The notes beneath the pieces were generated by a model, which was not told the origin of the DNA, searched no databases, and saw only the letters and a list, made by a program, of their open reading frames with translations. From Verrucomicrobiota bacterium (GTDB lineage: Bacteria > Verrucomicrobiota > Verrucomicrobiia > Limisphaerales > JAHEOI01), in assembly GCA_018610125.1 (NCBI GenBank), contig JAHEOI010000185.1:1-7036 (forward strand): a DNA stretch of 7,036 nucleotides, written 5' to 3'. The position numbers and the translations under genes were made by a program. Below are positions 1 to 5,847 of this stretch, one piece after another. Each line of letters begins with the position of its first letter. Within the stretch, counting starts at the first letter, position 1.

Positions 1-103
1 CAACGAAGTTGCTCGGCGTCTTCACATCGGGGGCGCGCTGGGCCCATTCCGGCAGGAAGTGCCGATTCAAATCGAAGTCGGGTTCTGGCAATGATTGGCT
101 CAT
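1..103 (-). CDS. N-terminus of an unidentified protein, cut by the window edge
   Basis: Reading the minus strand from an ATG at 101-103 gives an open frame of 34 codons that runs off the window: it begins MSQSLPEPDFDLNRHFLPEW and continues with AQRAPDVKTPSNFV. No stop occurs before the edge. The composition (acidic start, then a FLPEWAQ-type segment followed by a polar, proline-containing stretch) resembles from memory the start of a conserved Verrucomicrobiota protein of unknown function whose N-terminus reads FLPAWxxE followed by an Arg/Gly/Pro-rich linker; this is a recollection, not a search result. It lies downstream of the deoxyhypusine-synthase-like gene in the same direction, separated by 115 bases, so it could share a transcript. 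There is only a weak Shine-Dalgarno-like GTGAGA upstream. No function is proposed. Confidence 0.55.
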   Translation of the reverse strand, partial: MSQSLPEPDFDLNRHFLPEWAQRAPDVKTPSNFV

Positions 104-191
104 GCTAATCTCACTAATGCGGACCACCTGGTTTCACGTTGCTAAAGGCCATCTTGTCTCGCCAGTGTCGATGATGCAAGCATGGCCTGAG

Positions 192-218
192 TTTTTCGCG
201 GGAATCGGAAGCGAAAAA
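192..218. repeat. Perfect 8-bp inverted repeat directly after the stop of the DHS-like gene
   Basis: TTTTTCGC at 192-199 and GCGAAAAA at 211-218 are exact reverse complements with an 11-base loop, and the right arm abuts the stop codon of the minus-strand gene (219-221). The position suggests a transcript-end structure. However, on either strand the T-run is in the 5' arm and the A-run in the 3' arm, the reverse of a canonical intrinsic terminator, which needs a U-tract after the stem. It may be a 3'-end stabilising hairpin, or chance. Confidence 0.4.
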
Positions 219-1379
219 TCATCCCAACTTCCGCCCCCCACTGCTCGCTTTCTTGGGCGGGCGACGTTTTGACTGCGTCTTACCGACGCGCCCGATTTCC
301 AAATATTTCTCTTTCAGTTTATCGTGAATCTCTTCCCGCCGCTCATGAAGGCGTTTTAGCGGGCGCGGTTGCGAGCGGTTGAGGACATACGCTGTCATTA
401 AGGGTAGCGAAACGGTGGAATCGACGTAGGCCACGACGCAATCCGGCAGGGTCCCCGGATCGACTTTCCCCCAACTGACCGCTTCCGCCGGCGTGGCGCC
501 GCTCAAACCTCCGGTATCCGGGCGGGCGTCCGTCACTTGAAGGAAGTAGTCGTGTCCCCACTCCGGGATTCCCATTACTTCTTGGATCTGAGGCTCTGTT
601 TGCAGCATAAAATTTTTCGGAGAGCCTCCCCCTACAATGAAAACCGACGAAGTCAAGCCGGCACTCTTGGCGTCATAGACGACCGCCGCGCTCTGATTGA
701 CATCGCGATTGACATCGAAGGCGAGCTGATGTCCGCGGAGTGACATAGCAGCAATACTCATGCCAAGCGAGCTATCGCCGGGACTGCTGGTAAAAATGGG
801 GATACCGCACTCATACGCGGTGGCAAGGATCGACTGGTCCTTAAGCCCAAGCTTTTGGCCCCTTTCGCAGACATACTGGCCAAGGAGATAATGGAATTCA
901 TCGCTTCCCATACTGCGTTGAAATTCCGGGGCCTGAATGACCTCCCGGATGAATGCATCGGTATCGAGCAGCACATTATAATCGAACAAGACGTCATAGA
1001 TGCGGATGATCTGTTTCCGATTGAGCTCGACATCATTCAAAAACGGGGAGCCGGCATGGAGTGGCATGTCGAGGCCGTAATGGAGGTCGTGATAGAGGTT
1101 GGCCCCGGTTGAGACAATCCAATCCACGAATCCGGCCTTCATTAATGGGACCAAGCACGATTTGCCCAATCCGGCAGGGGTTAATGCCCCGGTCAGGCTT
1201 ATGCCGACCAGTCCGTTGTTGGGGAGCATTTTTTCGGTCAAGAGGTGGACCGCCTCTCGCAACCGGCCGCCATTGTAGGCCCAAAAGGCATGATCGACCA
1301 GATCCGCCGCCGAAATATCACCATTGATTCCATCTGGGTTTAACCGAGGATAAGCCGCCAACAATTCGGTCCTCTTCAT
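219..1379 (-). CDS. Deoxyhypusine-synthase-like family protein
   Basis: Member of the deoxyhypusine synthase (DHS) fold family, NAD-dependent enzymes that move an aminobutyl group from spermidine to a lysine or, in relatives such as plant homospermidine synthase, to a small amine. With the ATG at 1377-1379 the protein has 386 residues, close to the family length. Visible motifs: STGAN (90-94) in the NAD region, PGDSSLGM (200-207), GGGSPKNF (250-257), and EAVSWGK (299-305), which holds the equivalents of human Glu323, Trp327 and the catalytic Lys329 (here Lys305). The equivalents of human Asp243, His288 and Asp316, which contact spermidine, appear to be Met207, Asn256 and Leu292. Bacteria have no eIF5A, so true hypusine synthesis is unlikely; the substrate is unknown and the protein is probably cytosolic. 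The C-terminal 20 residues are Lys/Arg-rich and look disordered. TTG (1400) and GTG (1397) in frame are alternative starts; I prefer ATG because MKRTELL resembles family N-termini. It is divergent from lpxK. Confidence 0.9.
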   Translation of the reverse strand: MKRTELLAAYPRLNPDGINGDISAADLVDHAFWAYNGGRLREAVHLLTEKMLPNNGLVGISLTGALTPAGLGKSCLVPLMKAGFVDWIVSTGANLYHDLHYGLDMPLHAGSPFLNDVELNRKQIIRIYDVLFDYNVLLDTDAFIREVIQAPEFQRSMGSDEFHYLLGQYVCERGQKLGLKDQSILATAYECGIPIFTSSPGDSSLGMSIAAMSLRGHQLAFDVNRDVNQSAAVVYDAKSAGLTSSVFIVGGGSPKNFMLQTEPQIQEVMGIPEWGHDYFLQVTDARPDTGGLSGATPAEAVSWGKVDPGTLPDCVVAYVDSTVSLPLMTAYVLNRSQPRPLKRLHERREEIHDKLKEKYLEIGRVGKTQSKRRPPKKASSGGRKLG

Positions 1380-1434
1380 GGTTCCAGTCTTACTCACCAA
1401 GCTTCCCAGGTAAATGGTGTTTGATGTTTCTTTC

Positions 1435-1510
1435 CCTAGCGAGGCGTTGCCTCAGACCGTGTTGGACAAGAGAATCCAGGTCGGAGGCTTTCCATTTCAG
1501 CGGCTTCCTG
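1435..1510 (+). repeat. Dispersed intergenic repeat, copy 1 (right terminus missing)
   Basis: The first 24 bases (1435-1458), containing GAGGCGTTGCCTC, are identical to 4935-4958. Similarity to that copy resumes at ACAAGAG (1466-1472, against 4978-4984) and at CATTTCAGCGGCTTCCTG (1493-1510, against CATTCAACGCTTCCTG at 4994-5009), so about 75 bases are related, with a diverged middle. The inverted right terminus ACGCCTCGCT found in copy 2 is absent here. The left end can fold as GAGGC-GTT-GCCTC. It fills most of the gap between the divergent DHS-like gene and lpxK, so it lies where their promoters would be expected. Confidence 0.75.
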
Positions 1511-1513
1511 GCA

Positions 1514-1523
1514 GACTATAGTC
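1514..1523 (+). promoter_or_regulatory. Possible -10 element inside a palindrome just before lpxK
   Basis: GACTATAGTC is a perfect 10-base palindrome. It contains TATAGT (1517-1522), five of six matches to a sigma70-type -10 box. No convincing -35 box lies 16-18 bases upstream. If it is a -10 element, transcription would start at about 1528-1530, that is at the lpxK ATG itself, giving a leaderless or nearly leaderless message; this would fit the lack of a Shine-Dalgarno sequence before that ATG. It could equally be an operator half-site or chance. Confidence 0.22.
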
Positions 1524-1527
1524 ATTA

Positions 1528-2700
1528 ATGCGTGAGACCATCCGGGCATGGACCGAGGCCCTTGAGACATTCATTTTAGGGGTCATCTTCGAGCAACGCC
1601 GAGGCAAGCGCGCGGCGGCGGTCCGGCTTCTGTTGTATTTCTTTTCGAAACTTTTCACCCTGGCCATCAAAGCCCGACGCTATCTCCATAATGTGCGGAT
1701 CCTTCGGGACTCGACCGTCGGGGTTCAAGTCATTGCCATCGGCAACCTCACGGTCGGGGGTACCGGCAAGACGCCGGTCGTAGAGAAATTCGCCCGCGAG
1801 CTCCAGAATCAAGGCCGTAAAGTGGCTATTCTCTCCCGCGGTTATCGCTCCAAACCGCCTCCGTTACACCAGCGTCTCTTCAAGAAGCTGCTTCTACAAC
1901 ATGAAATCACCCCGCCCCGAGTCGTCTCCGATGGCAAGTCGCTTCTTCTGGATTCGGAATCCGCCGGCGACGAACCATTCATGCTGGCTTCCAACCTGAA
2001 GGATGTCGTGGTGCTAGTCGACAAAGACCGGGTCAAGAGCAGCCGTTACGCAATCGAGCGATTCGGCTGCGATACTCTTTTGCTGGATGACGGTTTCCAA
2101 TACTGGAAGCTTCGCGGCCGCCGTTGGGACGTTGTCCTAATCGATTATCAACAACCGTGGGGCAACCACCACCTCTTACCCAGGGGGACTCTGCGAGAGC
2201 CGGTGACCCACTTGGCGCGCGCCAACACGATCTTCATCACGAAAAGCAACGGTCATTCCGAAGCGCTCCGAAACGAGATCACCCAGCTTAACCCCAAAGC
2301 CGGCATCATTGAGTGTGTCCATCACCCGGTCTATTTCGAGGATGTCTTCACCGGGGAACAACAAGGCCTTGAATTTTTGAAACAAAAACGGGTCGCGGCC
2401 ATGAGCGGCATCGCTCAGCCTGAAAGCTTCGAAAACGGCCTCCGCAACCTCGGAGCCGATTTGGTCTACACCAAGCGCTTTGCCGACCATCATCGCTTTA
2501 GTCAACAAGAGATTTTGAATGTCATCAACCGGAGCAAGAAACGGCAAGCCGAAGTGATCGTAACCACACAGAAGGACTCGGTCCGGTTTACCAAATTGGA
2601 TCGACGCGATCTCCCGATCTACTTCATGCGGGTTGAAATCAAGCTCCTCTCAGGTGCCAAGGATTTTAATGACTGCGTCCGGCAGATCTGTTTTCAGTAA
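1528..2700 (+). CDS. lpxK: Tetraacyldisaccharide 4'-kinase (lipid A biosynthesis)
   Basis: LpxK transfers phosphate from ATP to the 4' position of the tetraacyldisaccharide 1-phosphate lipid A precursor, at the cytosolic face of the inner membrane, making lipid IV-A. The 390-residue protein has GNLTVGGTGKTP (72-83, Walker A P-loop), SRGY (103-106), VSDG (133-136), AGDEP (146-150), DDGFQ (187-191), LPRGTLREP (217-225), SGIAQPESF (293-301), DHHRF (320-324) and TTQKD (346-350), all in family order; Asp148, Asp187/188 and His321 or His322 are the likely catalytic acidic and His residues. Residues 28-52 form a hydrophobic and basic segment suited to a monotopic membrane helix. It is longer than the E. 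coli enzyme, with about 20 more residues before the P-loop and an insert after SRGY; this is the form I associate with Verrucomicrobiota, where the N-terminus also reads MRExIRAW, which supports the 1528 start. No Shine-Dalgarno sequence is evident. The presence of this gene implies an outer membrane with lipid A. Confidence 0.97.
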   Translation: MRETIRAWTEALETFILGVIFEQRRGKRAAAVRLLLYFFSKLFTLAIKARRYLHNVRILRDSTVGVQVIAIGNLTVGGTGKTPVVEKFARELQNQGRKVAILSRGYRSKPPPLHQRLFKKLLLQHEITPPRVVSDGKSLLLDSESAGDEPFMLASNLKDVVVLVDKDRVKSSRYAIERFGCDTLLLDDGFQYWKLRGRRWDVVLIDYQQPWGNHHLLPRGTLREPVTHLARANTIFITKSNGHSEALRNEITQLNPKAGIIECVHHPVYFEDVFTGEQQGLEFLKQKRVAAMSGIAQPESFENGLRNLGADLVYTKRFADHHRFSQQEILNVINRSKKRQAEVIVTTQKDSVRFTKLDRRDLPIYFMRVEIKLLSGAKDFNDCVRQICFQ

Positions 2701-2756
2701 ACCCTCTTTTTCATCCTAGGCAAATGGATTAAGACGAATACGTTGGTTATACTAAC

Positions 2757-2765
2757 AGGAAAGGA
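2757..2765 (+). promoter_or_regulatory. Ribosome binding site that fixes the start of the CAP protein
   Basis: AGGAAAGGA precedes the ATG at 2770-2772 by four bases (nine from the first AGGA). It favours that ATG over the in-frame TTG at 2743, which would place MVILTGKDL before the signal peptide and has no comparable site upstream. Confidence 0.7.
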
Positions 2766-2769
2766 CCTG

Positions 2770-4833
2770 ATGAAGAGCTATTATTCTGTTGTTCATGTGC
2801 GACTGTTGTCTCTTGTTGTGCCGACGGGGCTGGCGCTTGTCTTAGCTTATACCGGATCGGCGAGCTCTCCTATCGACCGTAAAGCCTTCGAGGCTCCGCC
2901 ACCCGCGCCTCCGGTTCAAATACGTGACGCAGTCGAGCCATACCGTCCATTCCAGCAATCAGCCGAAACGGAAGCCACGGAATACTCGATCGGCAAATTC
3001 GGGCCCAAGGCCCAGCTTTACGTCGAGCTAATTAATCGGGCACGGGCGGATCCATTGGCTGAAGCCCAGCGACTAGCCAATACAGGCAATCCGAAAGTAT
3101 TGGGAGCCATCGACTTCTTCTCAAGCAACTTGACCATTTTTAAGGCAGACATGGCGACTCTGCCAGCCCGCCCCCCACTTGCGCCGAACGCAAAGCTCAC
3201 CAAGGCATCAAAGATACACAGTGAGTTTATGCTGGAGGAAACCTTCCAAGGGCACATCGGCCCGAATGGGACAGACGGAGGGGATCGTGCGACGGCACAA
3301 GGCTATGAGTGGGCACGTTGGTCGGAGAACGTCTTTTCCTTTGCGAAATCGGTCTTTCACGCCCATGCCGGCTTTGAAATCGATTGGGGAGAAGGCCCCA
3401 CCGGGCTGCAGGATCCCCCAAACCACCGATTGAATATTCACAGCGGCGATTTCCGAGAAATCGGAGTGGGAGTCGTCACAGGCACAAAAACGATTCCGGG
3501 CACGGATGGTAAGACCGTCGGACCGCAGCTCGTCACGCAGCTCTTTGCCATCCGACGCGAAGAATTCCCCTTCATTACGGGGGTTGTTTATTACGATTTG
3601 GACAGTGACGCGTTTTACGACATTAACGAAGGCATTGCCGACGTCCGGGTAGAGGTGGAGGGCTCCAGCTTTGAAGGCATCACAGCGAGCTCGGGCGGCT
3701 ATGCCGTGCCTGTTCCCGGAGATGGCACCTATACTGTCCAATATTCGGCCCCTGGCCTGCCCTCCACGAGTCGGGAAGTAACCGTCTCCAACGAAGAAAA
3801 CGTCAAGCTGGATCACTTACCCGAATACACCCCGCCGAAGCTGACAGGGCCCGAGAGGCTCCGCCCGGACCGCGAAGCCATCTTCACATTCAATCCGGTC
3901 GGTGCCGCCAAGGCGTATCAATGGGAATCCAGCCGGGGGATCCCCGTTTCCCGATCGAAAGGCTTTGAGACAAAACTGAAGCATTTTCGTATAAAAAAGT
4001 CGCTTGCCTATTCAATCCGCCAAAACGACGTCGCGGGAAAAGGAAACTATGCGCTACAGCTTGCGCATGTGAAGTTCAACAGTAACGATAGGCAATGGCC
4101 CATCCCGAAGGTTGTCTGGAAGCAGCGGTTTCGACCCGGCTCGAACGGTGAGCTGACATTCTTGAGTCGGCTAGGGGTGGCCACCGATACTCAAGAAGCC
4201 CGCATTGAGGTGTCAACCAGACAAAGCCCAAAATGGGAAACGGTCTGGCGCCAAACGGGCACCGAAGACCAAGATAACGGAGAAATGGACTTCACTCGAC
4301 GCACGGTTTCCCTAAGCGATTTTGCCGGCCAGGAGATCCGGATTCGGTTTGTCTATGATGTGACCGAATCCGGCTTTCTCGGCGCCCAGGAGGGGCGCGG
4401 ATGGTATCTGGACGATCTACGGCTAACAGATACCCGGAGGCTCGTGGGCCGCACAATCCACAATGCGGGTCTGAAAACCCAATTCGTGTTTTCCCCGAAC
4501 GAAAAGCAGGGCAACTATCAGCTCCGAGCGCGGGCGAAAGTTTCAAATCGCTGGCTTCCATGGGGGCCGGTAAAGGGCGTCGCCGCCCACTGGCAATCGA
4601 AGTCGACCAAGATCACACGAGTTGAGCGTTTGACAGGGCCGGAAGTTATGGTTCACATCAAGGTTCTGGCCGGTTCGCTTGACGGACTTGAGCTACAAAA
4701 GGCACCCAGCCCGACCGGACCATGGACCGAGGACCCCAACGCCGAGCTTTCCGGAACCGGAGATCAAACCCGATTTCAATTCAGGACGGAGGTCGACTCA
4801 GGGACCACGTTTTATCGTGCCATTGGGAAGTAG
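2770..4833 (+). CDS. Exported CAP/SCP-domain protein with C-terminal beta-sandwich modules
   Basis: A 687-residue exported protein. Residues 1-32 are a Sec signal peptide (basic start, hydrophobic core LLSLVVPTGLALVLAY, small residues TGSAS at the end). A proline-rich linker follows (about 40-65). A CAP (SCP/PR1-like) domain spans about 80-262, with the family cavity residues visible: His150 (KIHSEFM), His162 (GHIGPNG), Glu186 (SENV) and His219 (NHRLNI), then FREIGVGV. Residues 271-350 (GVVYYDLDSDAFYDINEG and on) look like an SdrD-B or carboxypeptidase-regulatory type beta module. About 410-553 resembles the jelly-roll modules of the MAM or immune-inhibitor-A type, ending in GWYLDDLRL (544-552). 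The last 65 residues (LDGLELQKAPSPTGPW, FYRAIGK) resemble a C-terminal module common in exported Verrucomicrobiota proteins. The domains suggest adhesion or extracellular binding; bacterial CAP proteins have no single known activity, so none is assigned. It stands alone, 69 bases after lpxK and 392 before ferritin. Confidence 0.87.
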   Translation: MKSYYSVVHVRLLSLVVPTGLALVLAYTGSASSPIDRKAFEAPPPAPPVQIRDAVEPYRPFQQSAETEATEYSIGKFGPKAQLYVELINRARADPLAEAQRLANTGNPKVLGAIDFFSSNLTIFKADMATLPARPPLAPNAKLTKASKIHSEFMLEETFQGHIGPNGTDGGDRATAQGYEWARWSENVFSFAKSVFHAHAGFEIDWGEGPTGLQDPPNHRLNIHSGDFREIGVGVVTGTKTIPGTDGKTVGPQLVTQLFAIRREEFPFITGVVYYDLDSDAFYDINEGIADVRVEVEGSSFEGITASSGGYAVPVPGDGTYTVQYSAPGLPSTSREVTVSNEENVKLDHLPEYTPPKLTGPERLRPDREAIFTFNPVGAAKAYQWESSRGIPVSRSKGFETKLKHFRIKKSLAYSIRQNDVAGKGNYALQLAHVKFNSNDRQWPIPKVVWKQRFRPGSNGELTFLSRLGVATDTQEARIEVSTRQSPKWETVWRQTGTEDQDNGEMDFTRRTVSLSDFAGQEIRIRFVYDVTESGFLGAQEGRGWYLDDLRLTDTRRLVGRTIHNAGLKTQFVFSPNEKQGNYQLRARAKVSNRWLPWGPVKGVAAHWQSKSTKITRVERLTGPEVMVHIKVLAGSLDGLELQKAPSPTGPWTEDPNAELSGTGDQTRFQFRTEVDSGTTFYRAIGK

Positions 4834-4880
4834 ACCGGCTATTGGTGACCGCGTTGCGATGAGCTCAGAGTCAGCACTAT

Positions 4881-4928
4881 CGGCAGATTTGGCAATCTGC
4901 GTCACGGCAGACCAGCGGTTCCGCGTGG
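4881..4928. repeat. Two tandem 24-base palindromic (REP-like) units
   Basis: Unit 1 (4881-4904) starts CGGCAGATT and folds as GCAGATT-TGGC-AATCTGC, a perfect 7-bp stem (4883-4889 with 4894-4900). Unit 2 (4905-4928) starts CGGCAGACC, has loop AGC and continues GGTTCCGCG. Both share CGGCAGA at the left and a CGCG/TGCG-type right end. The two stem positions TT in unit 1 are CC in unit 2, and their partners AA are GG, so base pairing is kept near the loop; the outer right arm of unit 2 is imperfect. From memory, chains of GCAGATT/AATCTGC hairpins are frequent between genes in some Verrucomicrobiota. Confidence 0.65.
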
Positions 4929-4934
4929 GGCAGG

Positions 4935-5024
4935 CCTAGCGAGGCGTTGCCTCAGACCATTCGAACCATGCGGCTAAACAAGAGCTTTGGTTGCATTCAA
5001 CGCTTCCTGTCTACGCCTCGCTGA
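4935..5024 (+). repeat. Dispersed intergenic repeat, copy 2 (complete, with terminal inverted repeats)
   Basis: The left end is identical over 24 bases to copy 1. AGCGAGGCGT at 4938-4947 and ACGCCTCGCT at 5013-5022 are exact reverse complements and act as 10-bp terminal inverted repeats of a roughly 90-base element. The right end TGTCTACGCCTCGCTGA (5008-5024) matches copy 3 (6955-6971) at 15 of 17 positions. It has no coding capacity. The structure suits a palindromic intergenic element or a small non-autonomous MITE-like element; no target-site duplication is obvious. Confidence 0.8.
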
Positions 5025-5026
5025 TG

Positions 5027-5041
5027 TTCCGCTCCGCGGAA
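5027..5041. repeat. Tight 6-bp hairpin next to repeat copy 2
   Basis: TTCCGC (5027-5032) and GCGGAA (5036-5041) are exact inverted repeats with a three-base TCC loop. There is no T-run after it on either strand, so it is not a standard terminator. It starts two bases after the right end of repeat copy 2 and may belong to a larger version of that element. Confidence 0.45.
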
Positions 5042-5214
5042 GGGAAAAGAAGAGAATTTCTTAACGCCTCGCCACAGATTCCTTGCGACCGAAAATGATA
5101 GTGAGGGCAAGCGTCAAAACTTGACTCAAAAACATCAATTTTGCTTTGTCTTAATGGGATGGGGTAAGGTTTCGTCATTGATAGCGAACATTCGGAAGAA
5201 AACAACGTATCTTC

Positions 5215-5220
5215 GGGAGG
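5215..5220 (+). promoter_or_regulatory. Strong ribosome binding site for ferritin
   Basis: GGGAGG lies five bases before the ATG at 5226. It is the best Shine-Dalgarno sequence in the window and fixes the ferritin start there rather than at the in-frame TTG at 5121. Confidence 0.85.
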
Positions 5221-5225
5221 ATTTC

Positions 5226-5741
5226 ATGCTGATCAGTAAGAAGATGAGCCAGGCAATCAACGAGCAGATTGGGAACGAGTTCAATGCTCAGCTTCAGTAT
5301 GTCGCGATCGCGTCCCATTTCGACCGCGAAAGCCTGCCACAATTGGCGAGTTTCTTTTACAAGCAAGCCGACGAGGAGCGGCAGCATGGAATGAAATTCG
5401 TCAAATACTTGGTCGATACGGACGCCACCGTACATATCCCCCAGATTCCGGCCCCGAAGGCCGATTTCAACAAGGCCGAAGAAGCCGTCCAGCATTCGCT
5501 GGACCATGAGAAAAAAGTAACCGAGCAAATCAACAACCTCGTTGCTCTGGCCGTGGAAGAAAAGGACTACACCACTCAGACATTCCTGAACTGGTTCGTC
5601 AGCGAGCAATTGGAAGAGGTCTCGACCATGGAAGGCCTGCTCCGAGTCGTTCAGCGTGCCGGAGAAGAGAATCTCCTTTATGTCGAAACCTATCTAGCGG
5701 GACACAACAGCACCCACTCCCCCCAAGGGCAGCAACCGTAA
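5226..5741 (+). CDS. ftnA: Ferritin (non-haem, FtnA type)
   Basis: A 171-residue ferritin: it oxidises Fe(II) with O2 or H2O2 at a di-iron centre and stores the mineral inside a 24-subunit cytosolic cage. The sequence aligns without gaps over most of its length with E. coli FtnA, offset by one residue. The ferroxidase ligands are all present: Glu18, Glu51, His54, Glu95 and Gln128 (A and B sites), and Glu50, Glu127, Glu130 and Glu131 around the third (C) iron site. The helix motifs NEQIGNEFNAQLQY, ADEERQHGMKF and NWFVSEQLEE mark helices A, B and D of the bundle. There is no Met in the position of a bacterioferritin haem ligand that I can identify, so bacterioferritin is less likely. The last 13 residues (polar, Gly/Gln/Pro) extend slightly past helix E. 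It is probably a single-gene unit, since 392 bases precede and 106 follow it. Iron regulation is likely for the family, but no clear Fur box is seen. Confidence 0.96.
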   Translation: MLISKKMSQAINEQIGNEFNAQLQYVAIASHFDRESLPQLASFFYKQADEERQHGMKFVKYLVDTDATVHIPQIPAPKADFNKAEEAVQHSLDHEKKVTEQINNLVALAVEEKDYTTQTFLNWFVSEQLEEVSTMEGLLRVVQRAGEENLLYVETYLAGHNSTHSPQGQQP

Positions 5742-5818
5742 CCGGCTCGGGGGTTGACGGCGACGCGTTCTGTCGACCGCGAATGCTTCTAACGAAAGAA
5801 CGTCCAAGAGAACGAGAT

Positions 5819-5838
5819 GGACGGTCCCGGCACCGTCC
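5819..5838 (+). repeat. Hairpin in the leader of the asparaginase gene
   Basis: GGACGGT (5819-5825) and ACCGTCC (5832-5838) form a perfect 7-bp, GC-rich stem with loop CCCGGC. It ends nine bases before the ATG at 5848, occupying the place where a Shine-Dalgarno sequence would be. It could lower translation initiation, or be a relative of the hairpin at 7002-7023, which has the same GGACGG/CCGTCC outer stem. There is no U-tract, so it is not a standard terminator for ferritin. Confidence 0.5.
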
Positions 5839-5847
5839 CGCGTTAAT

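Larger units (their letters stand above)
4834..5225. other. Long intergenic region with repeats and the presumed ferritin promoter
   Basis: 392 bases without a supported gene. From left to right: an unstructured 47 bases; two tandem palindromic 24-base units (4881-4928); the full copy of the dispersed repeat (4935-5024); a tight hairpin (5027-5041); a second inverted copy of the repeat terminus, AACGCCTCGC (5063-5072); then an AT-richer leader ending in the ferritin ribosome binding site. TTGACT at 5121-5126 is a good -35 match in this leader, but the bases 16-18 downstream (CTTTGT region, and CTTAAT at 5150-5155 with a 23-base gap) make only a poor -10, so the ferritin promoter is not placed firmly. 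No terminator with a U-tract is seen after the CAP gene. Confidence 0.6.

Noticed and set aside
9..272. 87-codon plus-strand frame at the left edge
   Set aside because: It crosses an intergenic hairpin and is antisense to the partial gene and the end of the DHS-like gene; the product has no recognisable features.
2176..2547. 123-codon open frame on the minus strand
   Set aside because: It lies inside lpxK, which is well supported by ordered motifs on the plus strand.
2701..2730. CTTTTT run after lpxK as an intrinsic terminator
   Set aside because: No stem precedes the T-run.
3208..3816. 202-codon open frame on the minus strand
   Set aside because: It lies wholly inside the CAP gene, has no family resemblance or ribosome binding site, and the plus-strand protein has clear domains throughout.
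4679..4939. 86-codon plus-strand frame overlapping the end of the CAP gene and running into the repeats
   Set aside because: Low-complexity Pro/Arg-rich product in another frame of the CAP gene, without ribosome binding site or recognisable motif.
5091..5108. AATGATAGTGA stretch resembling a Fur box before ferritin
   Set aside because: Only one GATAAT-like half is recognisable; no inverted partner at the expected spacing.
5121..5225. N-terminal extension of ferritin from a TTG start
   Set aside because: A strong GGGAGG lies five bases before the ATG at 5226, and the 171-residue product aligns with FtnA from its first residue.
5175..5609. 144-codon open frame on the minus strand
   Set aside because: It is the antisense shadow of the ferritin gene, whose catalytic residues are all conserved.
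5753..5790. TTGACG as a -35 box for the asparaginase gene
   Set aside because: No -10-like sequence 16-18 bases downstream; the following bases are GC-rich.
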